Shown one piece after another: positions 1 through 7,772 of a stretch of DNA of 64,000 nucleotides (the stretch's first letter is position 1; every line of letters begins with the position of its first letter). Source of the stretch: Butyrivibrio sp. MC2021 (GTDB lineage: Bacteria; Bacillota; Clostridia; Lachnospirales; Lachnospiraceae); NCBI RefSeq assembly GCF_000621605.1, contig NZ_JHXX01000015.1, forward strand, positions 1 to 64,000. Direction: 5' to 3'. The position numbers and the translations under genes are program-made. The notes under the pieces were generated by a model, which was not told the DNA's origin, made no database searches, and was given only the letters and a program-made list of their open reading frames with translations.

Positions 1-200
1 AAAGGGATTTTAATGAGAGTGACAGGATCCATGCTGGGTCTTCCCATGTCTGAAGAATACTTATTTTCAACAAGATCATATATGAATGACCAGTCGATGG
101 CTTTATCAATAAGCCTGAGCATGTGGTCCTGTGGAACCAGATCGTCCATGCTCACAAACTGCATCTGTTCGCGTTTTCTTTCGGTATTAGAAGTCATCAT
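1..200 (-). CDS. IS1182-family transposase, N-terminal part (runs off window)
   Basis: An open frame of 66 codons starts at an ATG at 200 and continues past the left edge. The visible residues include LVPQDHMLRLIDKAIDW and a GRPSMDP stretch, which is the usual N-terminus of IS1182/IS5-like transposases (DUF772-type domain). A second in-frame ATG at 197 is an alternative start. No strong Shine-Dalgarno is seen, but an extended -10 promoter lies just upstream. Only the amino end is available, so whether the element is intact cannot be judged. Confidence 0.8.
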   Translation of the reverse strand, partial: MMTSNTERKREQMQFVSMDDLVPQDHMLRLIDKAIDWSFIYDLVENKYSSDMGRPSMDPVTLIKIP

Positions 201-234
201 AAAGGCAATCCCCATCCCCAACTTTGATACTTCT

Positions 235-243
235 ATTATACCA
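235..243 (-). promoter_or_regulatory. extended -10 promoter of the transposase
   Basis: On the minus strand the sequence reads TGGTATAAT, an extended -10 box, about 35 bases before the transposase ATG. No good -35 box is visible at 17 bases. Confidence 0.4.
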
Positions 244-292
244 GAAAAAGCGCCTCAAGCCCAGATAAATACTGAGTTTCCGGCACTTTTAT

Positions 293-321
293 AAAGAAAA
301 ATCCACGGCAGATGCCGTGGA
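293..321 (-). terminator. intrinsic terminator upstream of the transposase
   Basis: A 9-bp stem (302-310 with 313-321) is followed on the minus strand by a TTTTTCTTT run at 293-301. It would stop transcription entering the transposase from outside. Such terminators near IS ends are common and limit transposase expression. Confidence 0.6.
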
Positions 322-482
322 CTTTGTCTACAGTCTGGAGCGATCTTTGAAAAAATCGCTCTTTAATCCTTTACTGTTTAGACCAGCTACTTGTTCCATC
401 TTAAAACATATAATCTTTCATCAAAATAGAACAGATTCACTCATACTCAAAATAATTAACAGAATCATTTTGAGTCATATTA

Positions 483-542
483 ATCCTGCGCTCCCGCGAA
501 ATTATACCAGAGCCTTGGTATAATTTCGCGGGAGCGCAGGAT
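483..542. repeat. perfect 27-bp inverted repeat with 6-bp loop
   Basis: Bases 483-509 and 516-542 are exact reverse complements separated by six bases. Each arm carries TGGTATAAT facing outward, the same extended -10 found at the transposase. It may mark the left end of the IS element or a hairpin into which it inserted. The right end of the element is outside the window, so this cannot be settled. The rest of 201-693 shows no convincing gene. Confidence 0.75.
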
Positions 543-659
543 AAAAGGGTTATATGATACCGGATATAAAACATCTGTTAACTGCATATTATTATTCTAT
601 TATCTTCACGCTTCATAAGAAGCAGGCAAAGCCTTATCTTGTCAAAGCTTAATGCAAAT

Positions 660-685
660 CCCCCATAGGACTTATCCCATGGGGG
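660..685 (-). terminator. hairpin downstream of the 25-residue peptide gene
   Basis: CCCCCAT and ATGGGGG arms with an inner GG/CC pair lie eight bases after the stop codon of the small peptide gene at 694. The following minus-strand tract is only moderately T-rich, so it is either a weak terminator or a stabilising 3' hairpin. Confidence 0.45.
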
Positions 686-693
686 AACGGCAA

Positions 694-771
694 TTATTTA
701 AGTAGATCGTAAATAACTGCTGCAATAATACCGCACAAAATATTGATAAGAATATTAAGTATTATCTCCAT
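694..771 (-). CDS. 25-residue hydrophobic peptide, type I toxin-like
   Basis: A 25-codon gene, ATG at 771 to TAA at 694, preceded by a good ribosome site (AGAGAGG, seven bases before ATG). The product starts MEIILNILINIL and ends YDLLK. It is one hydrophobic helix with a glycine in the middle and charged residues only at the ends. This build matches small membrane toxins of the Fst/holin-like kind and also some small membrane regulators; I recognise no exact family. A hairpin follows the stop codon. No antisense RNA promoter could be identified with confidence, so the toxin reading is an inference. Confidence 0.45.
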   Translation of the reverse strand: MEIILNILINILCGIIAAVIYDLLK

Positions 772-864
772 AGCAATACCTCTCTCATATGAAACCAATT
801 AATAGTGTCATATAGTATAAAATTGCCTAATTATTTAAGAGAGATTCTACTATTTTCAATGCAG

Positions 865-899
865 AAAAAAGCGATCCATGGACATCCACAGACCGCTTT
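865..899 (-). terminator. terminator of the small stress-membrane operon
   Basis: On the minus strand a long imperfect stem (AAAGCG at 868-873 pairs with CGCTTT at 894-899, with inner TGGA/TCCA pairs) is followed by a run of T. It closes the three-gene operon whose last gene ends at 913. Confidence 0.6.
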
Positions 900-912
900 A
901 GCCGAGTACTAT

Positions 913-1149
913 TTATGTAAAGAGCTTTCTTCCAGCCCAGATACAGATGCAAGCACCTACTGTCGAAACAATAAGGCTGCCAATCATTCCTGTGGCAGTA
1001 AATCCAAGAACCTTAAATACCAGGCCTCCTACAAATCCACCGCCGATTCCAAGTAGAATATTCTTGATCATTCCTGAATCTTCACTCATTAGCTTGCTGG
1101 CAAGAAGTCCAGCGATTGCACCAAGTATAAGTCCCCAGATAAGTCCCAT
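913..1149 (-). CDS. GlsB/YeaQ/YmgE-family stress membrane protein
   Basis: A 78-residue glycine-rich membrane protein starting MGLIWGLILGAIAG, with three predicted hydrophobic segments and GIGGGFVGG in the middle. This matches the GlsB/YeaQ/YmgE (transglycosylase-associated) family, linked to envelope stress. An ATG at 1164 is rejected as the start because the Shine-Dalgarno GGAGGG lies inside that extension and serves the ATG at 1149. It is the last gene of a minus-strand trio with the DUF6440 gene and a membrane-protein gene. The biochemical role of the family is unknown. Confidence 0.85.
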   Translation of the reverse strand: MGLIWGLILGAIAGLLASKLMSEDSGMIKNILLGIGGGFVGGLVFKVLGFTATGMIGSLIVSTVGACICIWAGRKLFT

Positions 1150-1176
1150 AGCATTTCCCTCCATTCTTAATAAGTG

Positions 1177-1359
1177 TTATCTATTCTCAACTGGACTGAT
1201 TACCGGCTTACCATCCCTGTCCAGCATGGGTGTAAGTCCTCCAGCATATCCACTTGCATGGAATATGTAGTTAACGCCCGTGTCCTGGTCTACCCAGATC
1301 TCTGTTACATTAACTGTTCCCTGTGAATAAACTTTTTTAAATCTTTTGTCCCCTGTCAT
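1177..1359 (-). CDS. DUF6440 family protein
   Basis: A 60-residue soluble protein with the phrases WVDQDTGVNY and YAGGLTPMLDRDGKP, which are characteristic of DUF6440 proteins of Firmicutes. Function is unknown. The start has an AAAGGAC ribosome site six bases upstream. It lies between two small membrane-protein genes in the same direction, so a shared envelope-related role is possible but not shown. Confidence 0.8.
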   Translation of the reverse strand: MTGDKRFKKVYSQGTVNVTEIWVDQDTGVNYIFHASGYAGGLTPMLDRDGKPVISPVENR

Positions 1360-1377
1360 GTCTTTGTCCTTTCATAT

Positions 1378-1590
1378 TTAGGCTCTATCCAAAAGGCTAA
1401 AGAGCCCAACTACCAACAATACAGGCAATGCAATAGCAACAAGGCCCTTAAATACCAGCCCCACAAGAATAAGTGGAAGGAACACCAGTGTAAACATAAC
1501 TTTGATGATGCTCCAGCTTGCTCTGAATGCAAAGCCAATCATTTTTCCAAAGATCCAAAAGAAAAATATAATAAAAAGCAGCGACAACAT
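1378..1590 (-). CDS. small membrane protein, paralogue of the one at 12069-12278
   Basis: A 70-residue hydrophobic protein with two or three membrane segments. The ATG at 1590 is chosen because GTGAGG sits just ahead of it; a longer start at 1629 lacks such a site. The core (FRASWSIIKVMFTLVFLPLILVG) closely resembles the protein at 12069-12278 (IRTAWGTMKVMFYVLFLPLMIVG), so the two are paralogues. Family function is not known to me. Confidence 0.65.
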   Translation of the reverse strand: MLSLLFIIFFFWIFGKMIGFAFRASWSIIKVMFTLVFLPLILVGLVFKGLVAIALPVLLVVGLFSLLDRA

Positions 1591-1748
1591 GATCCTCACC
1601 TTCCTTTCCAAAACAAAAACCATTGTCATCTGTTGCTTGTTGATAAATTCATTATATGGCCCTCACCTCAGTGATTACATATTCATTTCAGCAAAAAGAA
1701 ACACATTATTTTGCTATTTATGAAAAGATAATCCTTTAATTGTAGCTC

Positions 1749-1777
1749 TTTCAATCATCCAAAATAACGACTATAAT
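1749..1777 (+). promoter_or_regulatory. promoter of the DUF6465 gene
   Basis: TTTCAA at 1749-1754 and a consensus TATAAT at 1772-1777 are separated by 17 bases, about 50 bases upstream of the gene start. Confidence 0.55.
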
Positions 1778-1827
1778 TAAACTCAAAGATATTCGTACAC
1801 TTTTTTTATGAGGAGGTTTACTAAGAA

Positions 1828-2112
1828 ATGGCAGCTAAGAAAACTGCAGCACCAAAGACAACTGCAACCAAAAAGGCCACAGCTCCTAAGGCTTCTACTA
1901 AAAAATCCATTAAGGATCCTACTGTAAAAGTCGTTTTCCAGTATCAGGACGTTGAATTCACTGAAGCTTCCTGCGTAAAGAAAGCTCAGGCTGGATTCAA
2001 AAAAGCATTTAAAGATGTTGAACTGAAAACTCTCGACATCTATATCAAGCCTGAAGAGAGAAAAGTTTACTATGTTGGCAATGGCAAATTCGAAGGATTT
2101 GTAGACTTATAA
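1828..2112 (+). CDS. DUF6465 family protein, alanine/lysine-rich N-terminus
   Basis: A 94-residue protein with two parts. Residues 1-30 are a disordered, basic AKKTAAPKTTATKKA-type tail resembling histone-like or ribosomal tails. Residues 31-94 form a compact domain (VKVVFQYQDVEF ... VYYVGNGKFEGFVDL) found in DUF6465 proteins. A strong GAGGAGG site precedes the ATG and a terminator follows. The tail suggests nucleic-acid or anionic-surface binding, but no function is established. Confidence 0.8.
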   Translation: MAAKKTAAPKTTATKKATAPKASTKKSIKDPTVKVVFQYQDVEFTEASCVKKAQAGFKKAFKDVELKTLDIYIKPEERKVYYVGNGKFEGFVDL

Positions 2113-2122
2113 TAGCTGTTTA

Positions 2123-2153
2123 AAGAGCCCGATTCATCATGAACCGGGCTCTT
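2123..2153 (+). terminator. terminator after the DUF6465 gene
   Basis: A perfect 9-bp stem (AAGAGCCCG with CGGGCTCTT) around a 13-base loop, just after the stop codon. It also faces the end of the convergent diguanylate cyclase gene and may act in both directions. Confidence 0.75.
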
Positions 2154-2180
2154 GTCACGTCTCTAACTTATGATTATATT

Positions 2181-3554
2181 CTATCCATTATCTTTCCGAG
2201 TTTTTAAATATTTTTTGTTTTCATACATCCTTCTGTCTGCAGCTTCAAATACTTCAGCCACACTGGTCTCTTTATTATATTTTGCCATACCACAGGCAAT
2301 GATAAGTCCGCCGTTTAAAAGAGCCTCTTCGTTATGTTGTGTAATTAACTCAACCAACTCCTCGCTTCGAGCATAATCCTCATCCTGGGAAATAACCACG
2401 AATTCATCACCACCAACTCTGTAGACAGGACTGCGTTTAAAGGTTCGACAGATTATTTCGCAAGCATCACATATACATTTATCCCCTGCTTCATGTCCTT
2501 CTGTATCATTAATCCTCTTCAGATCATTTACATCCAGTACCACAATGGCGAACTCAGGCTGACGATGTTCCTGAATTCTCCCATTCATCAGATTCTCTCT
2601 TTCCTTATAAGCATTTTTATTTTTAATACCGGTAAGAGCATCTACTTCAGCCATATTTTGTACAAGCGCAAGCTTTTCAGTATATTCTCGCTTAATACGC
2701 ATTGCATCTGTAACATCCTGACACAGTCCTAATAGGCACTCCCTGCCTGTATCATCAGTAAATTTAAGCTTTGTAGTCTGGAACTGCCTGGGATTACCTG
2801 CGGCATCTGGGACATCCTCATAGAAAATGTATGGTCTATCCATTGAAAGAGCTTTTTTATCATCCTCAATGAAATGAAGCGCGGTATCTTCGTCAAAGAT
2901 TTCTAAATCAGTCAGACCCACAACTCCCTCTGGAGTATCTTTATGAGCATAATTAGCAAATGACTGATTACATGCAAGATATTTCCCGGTATCCACATCT
3001 TTTGAAAATGTCATGGCAGGCATATTGGTTAAAAGATCTGAAACGGATTTCTTCAGGCTCAATATCTTTCTGCTTGCATCAGCCTCTTTTCTAAGACGCT
3101 CATTCTCCTGTTGCAGCCTTGCATATTCTCCAGATATCTCCTCATTCTCATTTAATTCGTCACCAACAAAAGCTCCTTGATCTGTGTACCAGATGAATGC
3201 AAGTCTTGTTCCATCTTCCTTATAGATATGTTTGCCGTAGGAATGGATTATTCTATACTCACCATTCCTTTTTATTCTATAGATTACATCATAGACCCCA
3301 CCCTCAGTTACAAATCGGTAAACTGCATTATTTATAGAAGATATGTCATCCGGGTGTGCATCATGATACATATCGTTATCCATCAGATCATAGATTTCTT
3401 TTTTATCCATGCCTTTGTATCCGGACAGTTCAAAGAAGCCCTCCGAAAGGACTATCGTAACGACTTTGTTGTCAACAACCTGATATATCCCAAATGGAAT
3501 TGGGCTGTTTTCTAAGAGGTTTTGTTCTTCATCGCTATATCTGTATTTTTCCAA
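2181..3554 (-). CDS. PAS-domain diguanylate cyclase
   Basis: A 457-residue cytosolic protein. Residues 10-130 and about 165-285 look like PAS sensor domains joined by a coiled coil around 140-170. Residues 300-450 form a GGDEF domain with an intact GGDEF motif at 381-385 and the upstream DVNDLKRINDTEGHEAGD metal and nucleotide loop. It should make cyclic-di-GMP from two GTP. No RxxD inhibitory site is seen five residues before GGDEF. The start is a TTG with GGGGAGG eight bases upstream. The next gene upstream encodes an EAL protein, so synthesis and breakdown are paired. Confidence 0.88.
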   Translation of the reverse strand: MEKYRYSDEEQNLLENSPIPFGIYQVVDNKVVTIVLSEGFFELSGYKGMDKKEIYDLMDNDMYHDAHPDDISSINNAVYRFVTEGGVYDVIYRIKRNGEYRIIHSYGKHIYKEDGTRLAFIWYTDQGAFVGDELNENEEISGEYARLQQENERLRKEADASRKILSLKKSVSDLLTNMPAMTFSKDVDTGKYLACNQSFANYAHKDTPEGVVGLTDLEIFDEDTALHFIEDDKKALSMDRPYIFYEDVPDAAGNPRQFQTTKLKFTDDTGRECLLGLCQDVTDAMRIKREYTEKLALVQNMAEVDALTGIKNKNAYKERENLMNGRIQEHRQPEFAIVVLDVNDLKRINDTEGHEAGDKCICDACEIICRTFKRSPVYRVGGDEFVVISQDEDYARSEELVELITQHNEEALLNGGLIIACGMAKYNKETSVAEVFEAADRRMYENKKYLKTRKDNG

Positions 3555-3593
3555 GAGAAATACCTCCCCACAAAAGAAGTTATCGCATTTCTT

Positions 3594-5510
3594 TCATCTG
3601 CTTTCCATATACTTTATAAAATCCGCAGGCGGTAATGGCTTTGAGAAATAATACCCCTGCTCATAATCACAGCCCATCTCTGCCATCTTATCTTTCATCT
3701 CTTCCGTTTCAATTCCTTCAACAACTATTTCCATGTTTGAATGCTGGAACAGCTTGATCAGGTCAGGAAGGAAATCCGCCTTTCCTGCGAAGAAGGATCT
3801 TGTAAATGTCATATCCACCTTTACTACGTGTATAGGCAGTGTCATAAGGCTTGATATATTGGAAGCCCCAGTACCAAAATCATCCAACGAAAGTTCAGCT
3901 CCCATAGCCTGAAGCCCGGCTATCTGCATCTGAATCATATCGTAATCATCTATAAGAGATTCAGTAATCTCAAAGTCAAACATACTCATTGGGATATTGT
4001 GCTTGGCTGCAATACCTGCCAGCTCCTCTGTCAAGCTGTGGCTCATACACTGTATAGGCGATAGATTAACGTTTATGAATTCAATTCCAAGCTCTTTCGG
4101 ATCGATCCTCTCTAGGAAATTGCATATCTTTTCAAATATCTGCCTGCCGATTTCCATGATATCGCCGTTCTTCTCCGCAACATGTATGAAATCAAGCGGT
4201 GGAATGAATCCCATCTTTGGATCATTAAGCCTGGCCAAAGCCTCTGCTCCCATAACCTTGTCTTCTTTGATTGAATAAATAGGCTGAAAATAAACCTCAA
4301 ATATGTTATCAGCGATAGCGTCCTTTACTGCTCTCTCTATTGATTTCTGGTTTTCAACGCCTTTGATCATCTCATCAGAGAAGACATAATTGCCACGCCT
4401 GTTCTCATTGTAGGAATTGGCTAATGCATATCTTGCAAGATCTCCGGCAATCAATTCTCCTCCATCAATTATAGAATCCGGTATCAGCATTGCTGAAATC
4501 TTCATCTGTACTACGCCGTAATACGATCTTTGAAGAGCCTCATATTTTTCTTTCCACTCTTCCATTATTTTCTCCGGTTTCTCATGAAGATGTCCCTTGA
4601 AAAGAAGAATAAAGTTACCATTTCTGGTATAAAAAGTGCTGCAATTAGGATAGTTATTTACAAGCCATGCAGCAATAGCCTTCAGACCGTCATTTACCTG
4701 TGCAATTCCATAAACAGATTTTGACTCCTCATAGCTATGGATTGCCATTGTCATGAGACTAAAAGGAACTTTTCTTTCCCAATAGTCAAGACCAATCAGG
4801 TCAAGAGCAGCCTTGTTCAGAAGCCTTGTCCTATTGTCCCTATACAGATCTGGATTTTCGGAAGTCAGATAAATTATGAGGATAGAAAGAATACTAAAAT
4901 AGCTGGTAACAAGCATGTGATAGAACTGCTTTCTGATGATTATTCCAAACAAGAGAAGCAGATTAAAGGAAAGAAGGCCCGCCTTCATTCTTCTTGAAAG
5001 CTTTGCCCAGCTGGAAACTACGACAATGAGGGAAACAATAATGTAAAAATATGTACTGAAATAGATAGTCTTATACAGAGCACAGTTGTGATAACCGTCC
5101 TCTGCAATCGTATAGATTGCAGATGTCCACGGCGTAGAAAGGATCAAAAGTACTGCCACTGAGGCAGGCAGCGCAGTTACAATACTGAAGATCCAATTGC
5201 CTTTGTGACTATGAGATGACTCTGCTGTATAGGCAAACAGAGCCCAACCTCTGACAATAAAGCCAAGGAAATATGCATGATTGATGGCATACATCACCCA
5301 GAGTGGATACTCATACCATATCTCATTCATTTCACAAGATATGATATCAGCGGATGTCATTATCAGGTTTGCAAACATAACAAACCAGAAGCAAGAACTC
5401 TGCCTTATCGGAAGATTTCTTCTTACTCCATAGAAAACAAGCAGTACAATCTGAATAGGAATTGCAGCTATAGCAAAGTCATAGTTGAAAGGGCTGATCC
5501 AGTTAAACAT
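3594..5510 (-). CDS. membrane EAL-domain protein with degenerate GGDEF
   Basis: A 638-residue protein. About seven membrane helices fill residues 10-225. A GGDEF-like domain follows (about 230-390) but its signature has become RNGNF, so cyclase activity is unlikely. The C-terminal EAL domain (about 395-636) keeps GAEALARL, NVNLSP, FEITES, DDFGTG, VKVDM and VEGIET, so it should hydrolyse cyclic-di-GMP. The degenerate GGDEF may sense GTP. The membrane part is presumably the sensor; its ligand is unknown. Confidence 0.87.
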   Translation of the reverse strand: MFNWISPFNYDFAIAAIPIQIVLLVFYGVRRNLPIRQSSCFWFVMFANLIMTSADIISCEMNEIWYEYPLWVMYAINHAYFLGFIVRGWALFAYTAESSHSHKGNWIFSIVTALPASVAVLLILSTPWTSAIYTIAEDGYHNCALYKTIYFSTYFYIIVSLIVVVSSWAKLSRRMKAGLLSFNLLLLFGIIIRKQFYHMLVTSYFSILSILIIYLTSENPDLYRDNRTRLLNKAALDLIGLDYWERKVPFSLMTMAIHSYEESKSVYGIAQVNDGLKAIAAWLVNNYPNCSTFYTRNGNFILLFKGHLHEKPEKIMEEWKEKYEALQRSYYGVVQMKISAMLIPDSIIDGGELIAGDLARYALANSYNENRRGNYVFSDEMIKGVENQKSIERAVKDAIADNIFEVYFQPIYSIKEDKVMGAEALARLNDPKMGFIPPLDFIHVAEKNGDIMEIGRQIFEKICNFLERIDPKELGIEFINVNLSPIQCMSHSLTEELAGIAAKHNIPMSMFDFEITESLIDDYDMIQMQIAGLQAMGAELSLDDFGTGASNISSLMTLPIHVVKVDMTFTRSFFAGKADFLPDLIKLFQHSNMEIVVEGIETEEMKDKMAEMGCDYEQGYYFSKPLPPADFIKYMESR

Positions 5511-5645
5511 TAGGTTTCTCCATTAGCTTCAGTCAAACAGCTTACATACTTCTCCCATTTTATTGTAATATAAACGCAATACTGATAACAAATTAAACCT
5601 TTATAAACACATTACACAACAAGCAGATAATACTGCCTTAACCCC

Positions 5646-5807
5646 GGTACCAGGTACAAAAAACTTTTCGTGAACAATGTGTGATTGAAATGTGAACACG
5701 GGAAAAGAGAAATAATAACCGGAACTGACAGAAGTCGTCCCGGAGGAGAGCAGGTCGAATGGCCTGCTCTTCTATGTTTGCGCGCCAGACAGTGGTACCA
5801 GGTACCA
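5646..5807. repeat. GGTACCAGGTAC repeat pair flanking a 135-bp segment
   Basis: GGTACCAGGTAC at 5646-5657 recurs at 5794-5805 inside the odd palindrome TGGTACCAGGTACCA (5793-5807). The 135 bp between them hold no gene but do hold a hairpin at 5747-5770. The whole 5511-5826 gap is otherwise empty of recognisable coding sequence. Confidence 0.5.
5747..5770 (+). terminator. hairpin in the 5.5-5.8 kb intergenic gap
   Basis: AGAGCAGG and CCTGCTCT form an 8-bp perfect stem with an eight-base loop. The following plus-strand sequence (TCTATGTTTG) is only partly T-rich. It may end a short untranslated transcript in this gap. Confidence 0.4.
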
Positions 5808-5826
5808 GAAGGGATGTAATCTTAAT

Positions 5827-6681
5827 CTACCTGCTTTCTTTTTCCAATTCAGAAAGCCAGCCCTTCAAGGATTCGTAATCTACAGGATAGCCATTTATCC
5901 AGGCCTCATCTTCTGAAACGAAAAGCTCATATAGATCACCGCCCCATTGATCATATGCATATACCGCGAAAATGGCGTTTTCGTAATATTTTCCTTCTGC
6001 ATGTTCTCCAATGATTCTGGCATTAGCGAATCCTGAATACAGCTGATTAAGCTCACTCTCAGTATATTGATGATCTATAATATTGTCCAAGGTTCCGCCC
6101 CAAAATGTCATTTTTGCAATCTGATTACAGTAGCTGAAATATTCAGGGCCCGGCGTTCTCTTATTAAAATCATATTCGCTCAGATCATATTTTATCTCAA
6201 GCGCTCTCATAATTTCATAAAGATTGTTCTGTCCCTGAAGACAGGTCTCATTTGGCAGGTTTAAATTAAAAAGCTCATCTACTTTAAAGACAAATATTTT
6301 ATTTCCGTCTTTATCATAGCATTCCATCTTATAAAAGTTCTTCCAGCCGCTATTCTTGCTGATCAGTCCCAGTTTTGGCAGACATTTCTTTAATTCCTCT
6401 ACTTCTGACTCTTCCAACGTAATATTTAGCTCATCAGTGTAATAGCCATCTTTAAGATCACGAATGACTATAGAGTTGATCTTTTTATAATTGGCCTTGT
6501 TGCTTAATACCTTATATTCCTTGCCTCTTCCTGTACCATAACGGTCTATTCTTCCCGTTTCTTCGTTGATCTGAATATTCTCCGTGACATAGTCGGTCTC
6601 ACCTTTTGAATGAATGCCGCATCCTGCGAGCATAATCGAAAGCGAAATAATGCATAACTGCGTAAATAGCTTTTTTATCAT
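5827..6681 (-). CDS. lipoprotein of unknown function
   Basis: A 284-residue protein with a signal peptide (MIKKLF ... IMLAGCG) and a lipobox LAGC, so it is probably anchored outside the membrane. The ATG at 6681 is chosen because it begins the signal peptide and has GAGGGAG upstream; 46 further codons in frame do not look coding. The mature part is acidic and aromatic-rich. I recognise no family. It is monocistronic and ends near the repeat segment at 5.8 kb. Confidence 0.7.
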   Translation of the reverse strand: MIKKLFTQLCIISLSIMLAGCGIHSKGETDYVTENIQINEETGRIDRYGTGRGKEYKVLSNKANYKKINSIVIRDLKDGYYTDELNITLEESEVEELKKCLPKLGLISKNSGWKNFYKMECYDKDGNKIFVFKVDELFNLNLPNETCLQGQNNLYEIMRALEIKYDLSEYDFNKRTPGPEYFSYCNQIAKMTFWGGTLDNIIDHQYTESELNQLYSGFANARIIGEHAEGKYYENAIFAVYAYDQWGGDLYELFVSEDEAWINGYPVDYESLKGWLSELEKESR

Positions 6682-6845
6682 GGTAAATACTCCCTCTTTA
6701 ACACAAAAATTCAGTTTAATTCTATTATTCGAGGGATAAAAAATATATGGCTGAGTATGCATATTATAGGGGATATCTTTTCTTTTTAGATAAATTAAAA
6801 AATCTTCTGTGATAAACAAATTCTCTTTTCCTTTTTTAATATAAA

Positions 6846-6871
6846 ACGATGTGCTTTTATTTGCACACCGT
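6846..6871 (-). terminator. terminator after the tRNA pair
   Basis: ACGGTGTGC and GCACATCGT (with one G-U pair) form a 9-bp stem around an eight-base loop, followed by TTTTAT on the minus strand, 30 bases past the tRNA-Tyr-like gene. Confidence 0.65.
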
Positions 6872-6900
6872 CTTATTCATCTCGGTCACGCAAACATAAG

Positions 6901-6983
6901 TGGGCAGGGTGAGACTCGAACTCACGGTGTTTCTTTGTCAGGTTTTTACAGGCCCCTGCCTTCGCCACTAGGCATATCTACCC
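6901..6983 (-). tRNA. tRNA-Tyr-like (GUA), anticodon stem damaged; possible pseudo-tRNA
   Basis: The D arm (TGCC/GGCA), T arm (GTGAG TTCGAGT CTCAC) and acceptor (GGGTAG/CTGCCC, discriminator A) are all present. An anticodon loop CTGTAAA gives GUA, i.e. tyrosine. The bases flanking that loop (GGGGC and AACCT) pair poorly next to the loop, and the variable region does not form the stem expected of a class II tRNA. It lies 25 bases from a normal tRNA-Leu and before a terminator. It is either a decayed tRNA-Tyr or an odd active one. Confidence 0.5.
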
Positions 6984-7008
6984 ATATAAATTCCAGCCAT
7001 AGGCCAAG

Positions 7009-7090
7009 TACACGAGGTGGGATTCGAACCCACATGCCTTGCAGCGTCTGATCCTAAGTCAGGTGCGTCTACCAATTTCGCCATTCGTGC
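7009..7090 (-). tRNA. tRNA-Leu (UAG)
   Basis: The cloverleaf includes GGCGAAATTGGTAGACGC in the D arm, an anticodon stem CCTGA with loop CTTAGGA (anticodon UAG), a long variable arm and a T arm GTGGG TTCGAAT CCCAC. No CCA is encoded. The acceptor ends with a G-U pair. It is transcribed ahead of the tRNA-Tyr-like gene. Confidence 0.9.
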
Positions 7091-7170
7091 ATATTTAGGC
7101 AAAATATCTTCTTATACCAATAATAATGTCAACATAGTACCCCTTTTTGTACCGCTTGGTGTTAGAATTA

Positions 7171-7199
7171 TTGATAGGCTCCGGCTCTGGCCTTATGAT
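7171..7199 (+). promoter_or_regulatory. promoter of the DUF7010-LytTR-DUF3021 operon
   Basis: TTGATA at 7171-7176 and TATGAT at 7194-7199 with a 17-base spacer, 37 bases before the DUF7010 start. Confidence 0.65.
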
Positions 7200-7235
7200 G
7201 TGTCCATAAAGCAGATCACAGGAGGATTTCATATT

Positions 7236-7772
7236 ATGGACGCATTGAAAAAAGACGCAATAATGACTCAGAAAAAGGGACTCCCTTTTATCATGGCTTC
7301 AGTAGTGATATGGATGCTCATTTTTCTTTTGCAGCTTGGGGACAGAGGGATAAAGGCAACAAATATGCTGACTTTTATGTGTTCATGCCTGCTGATGCCT
7401 CTGGCATTCTTTTTTTCCAAGATTGTAAAAGCAGATATATTCCAAAAGACAGATAACCCCATAAATAAAATGGGCTTCTTATGTACAATGAACCAGATGC
7501 TGTATATTCTCATTGTTATGTGGGCCTTTAGCCAGAAACCGGATGCAATGATGATGCTGTATGCCATGGTATTTGGTGCTCACCTTCTTCCTTTTGGATG
7601 GTTGTACAACAGCCGCGGATATACTGTCGCATCGATTACAGAGACCATAGGCGCTCTTGTCTTGGCAATGATTTTCGGAAATGCCACAGCTGCTGCCTTT
7701 ATGGTCGTTATGGAAGCCTTGCTTACCATACGTCTTTTTATTGAATTACGAAAGGAATCACAGACCAGTTGA
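7236..7772 (+). CDS. DUF7010 family membrane protein
   Basis: A 178-residue membrane protein with about six hydrophobic segments. KKGLPFIMASVVIW near the start and MVFGAHLLPFGWLYNS in the middle are typical of DUF7010. The ATG at 7236 has AGGAGG ten bases upstream; the frame is also open back through the tRNA-Leu gene, but that part is not coding. The stop codon overlaps the TTG start of the LytTR gene, so the two are translationally coupled. Function is unknown. Confidence 0.8.
   Translation: MDALKKDAIMTQKKGLPFIMASVVIWMLIFLLQLGDRGIKATNMLTFMCSCLLMPLAFFFSKIVKADIFQKTDNPINKMGFLCTMNQMLYILIVMWAFSQKPDAMMMLYAMVFGAHLLPFGWLYNSRGYTVASITETIGALVLAMIFGNATAAAFMVVMEALLTIRLFIELRKESQTS

Noticed and set aside
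13..294. Plus-strand 93-codon open frame over the transposase
   Set aside because: The minus strand reads a clear IS1182 transposase here; the plus frame has no ribosome site and no recognisable sequence.
5701..5785. Structured regulatory RNA between the EAL gene and the lipoprotein gene
   Set aside because: Only one hairpin is convincing and no known RNA family matches by eye; kept as a hairpin and repeat pair.
7017..7235. Upstream extension of the DUF7010 gene
   Set aside because: It crosses the tRNA-Leu gene, and AGGAGG is placed for the ATG at 7236.
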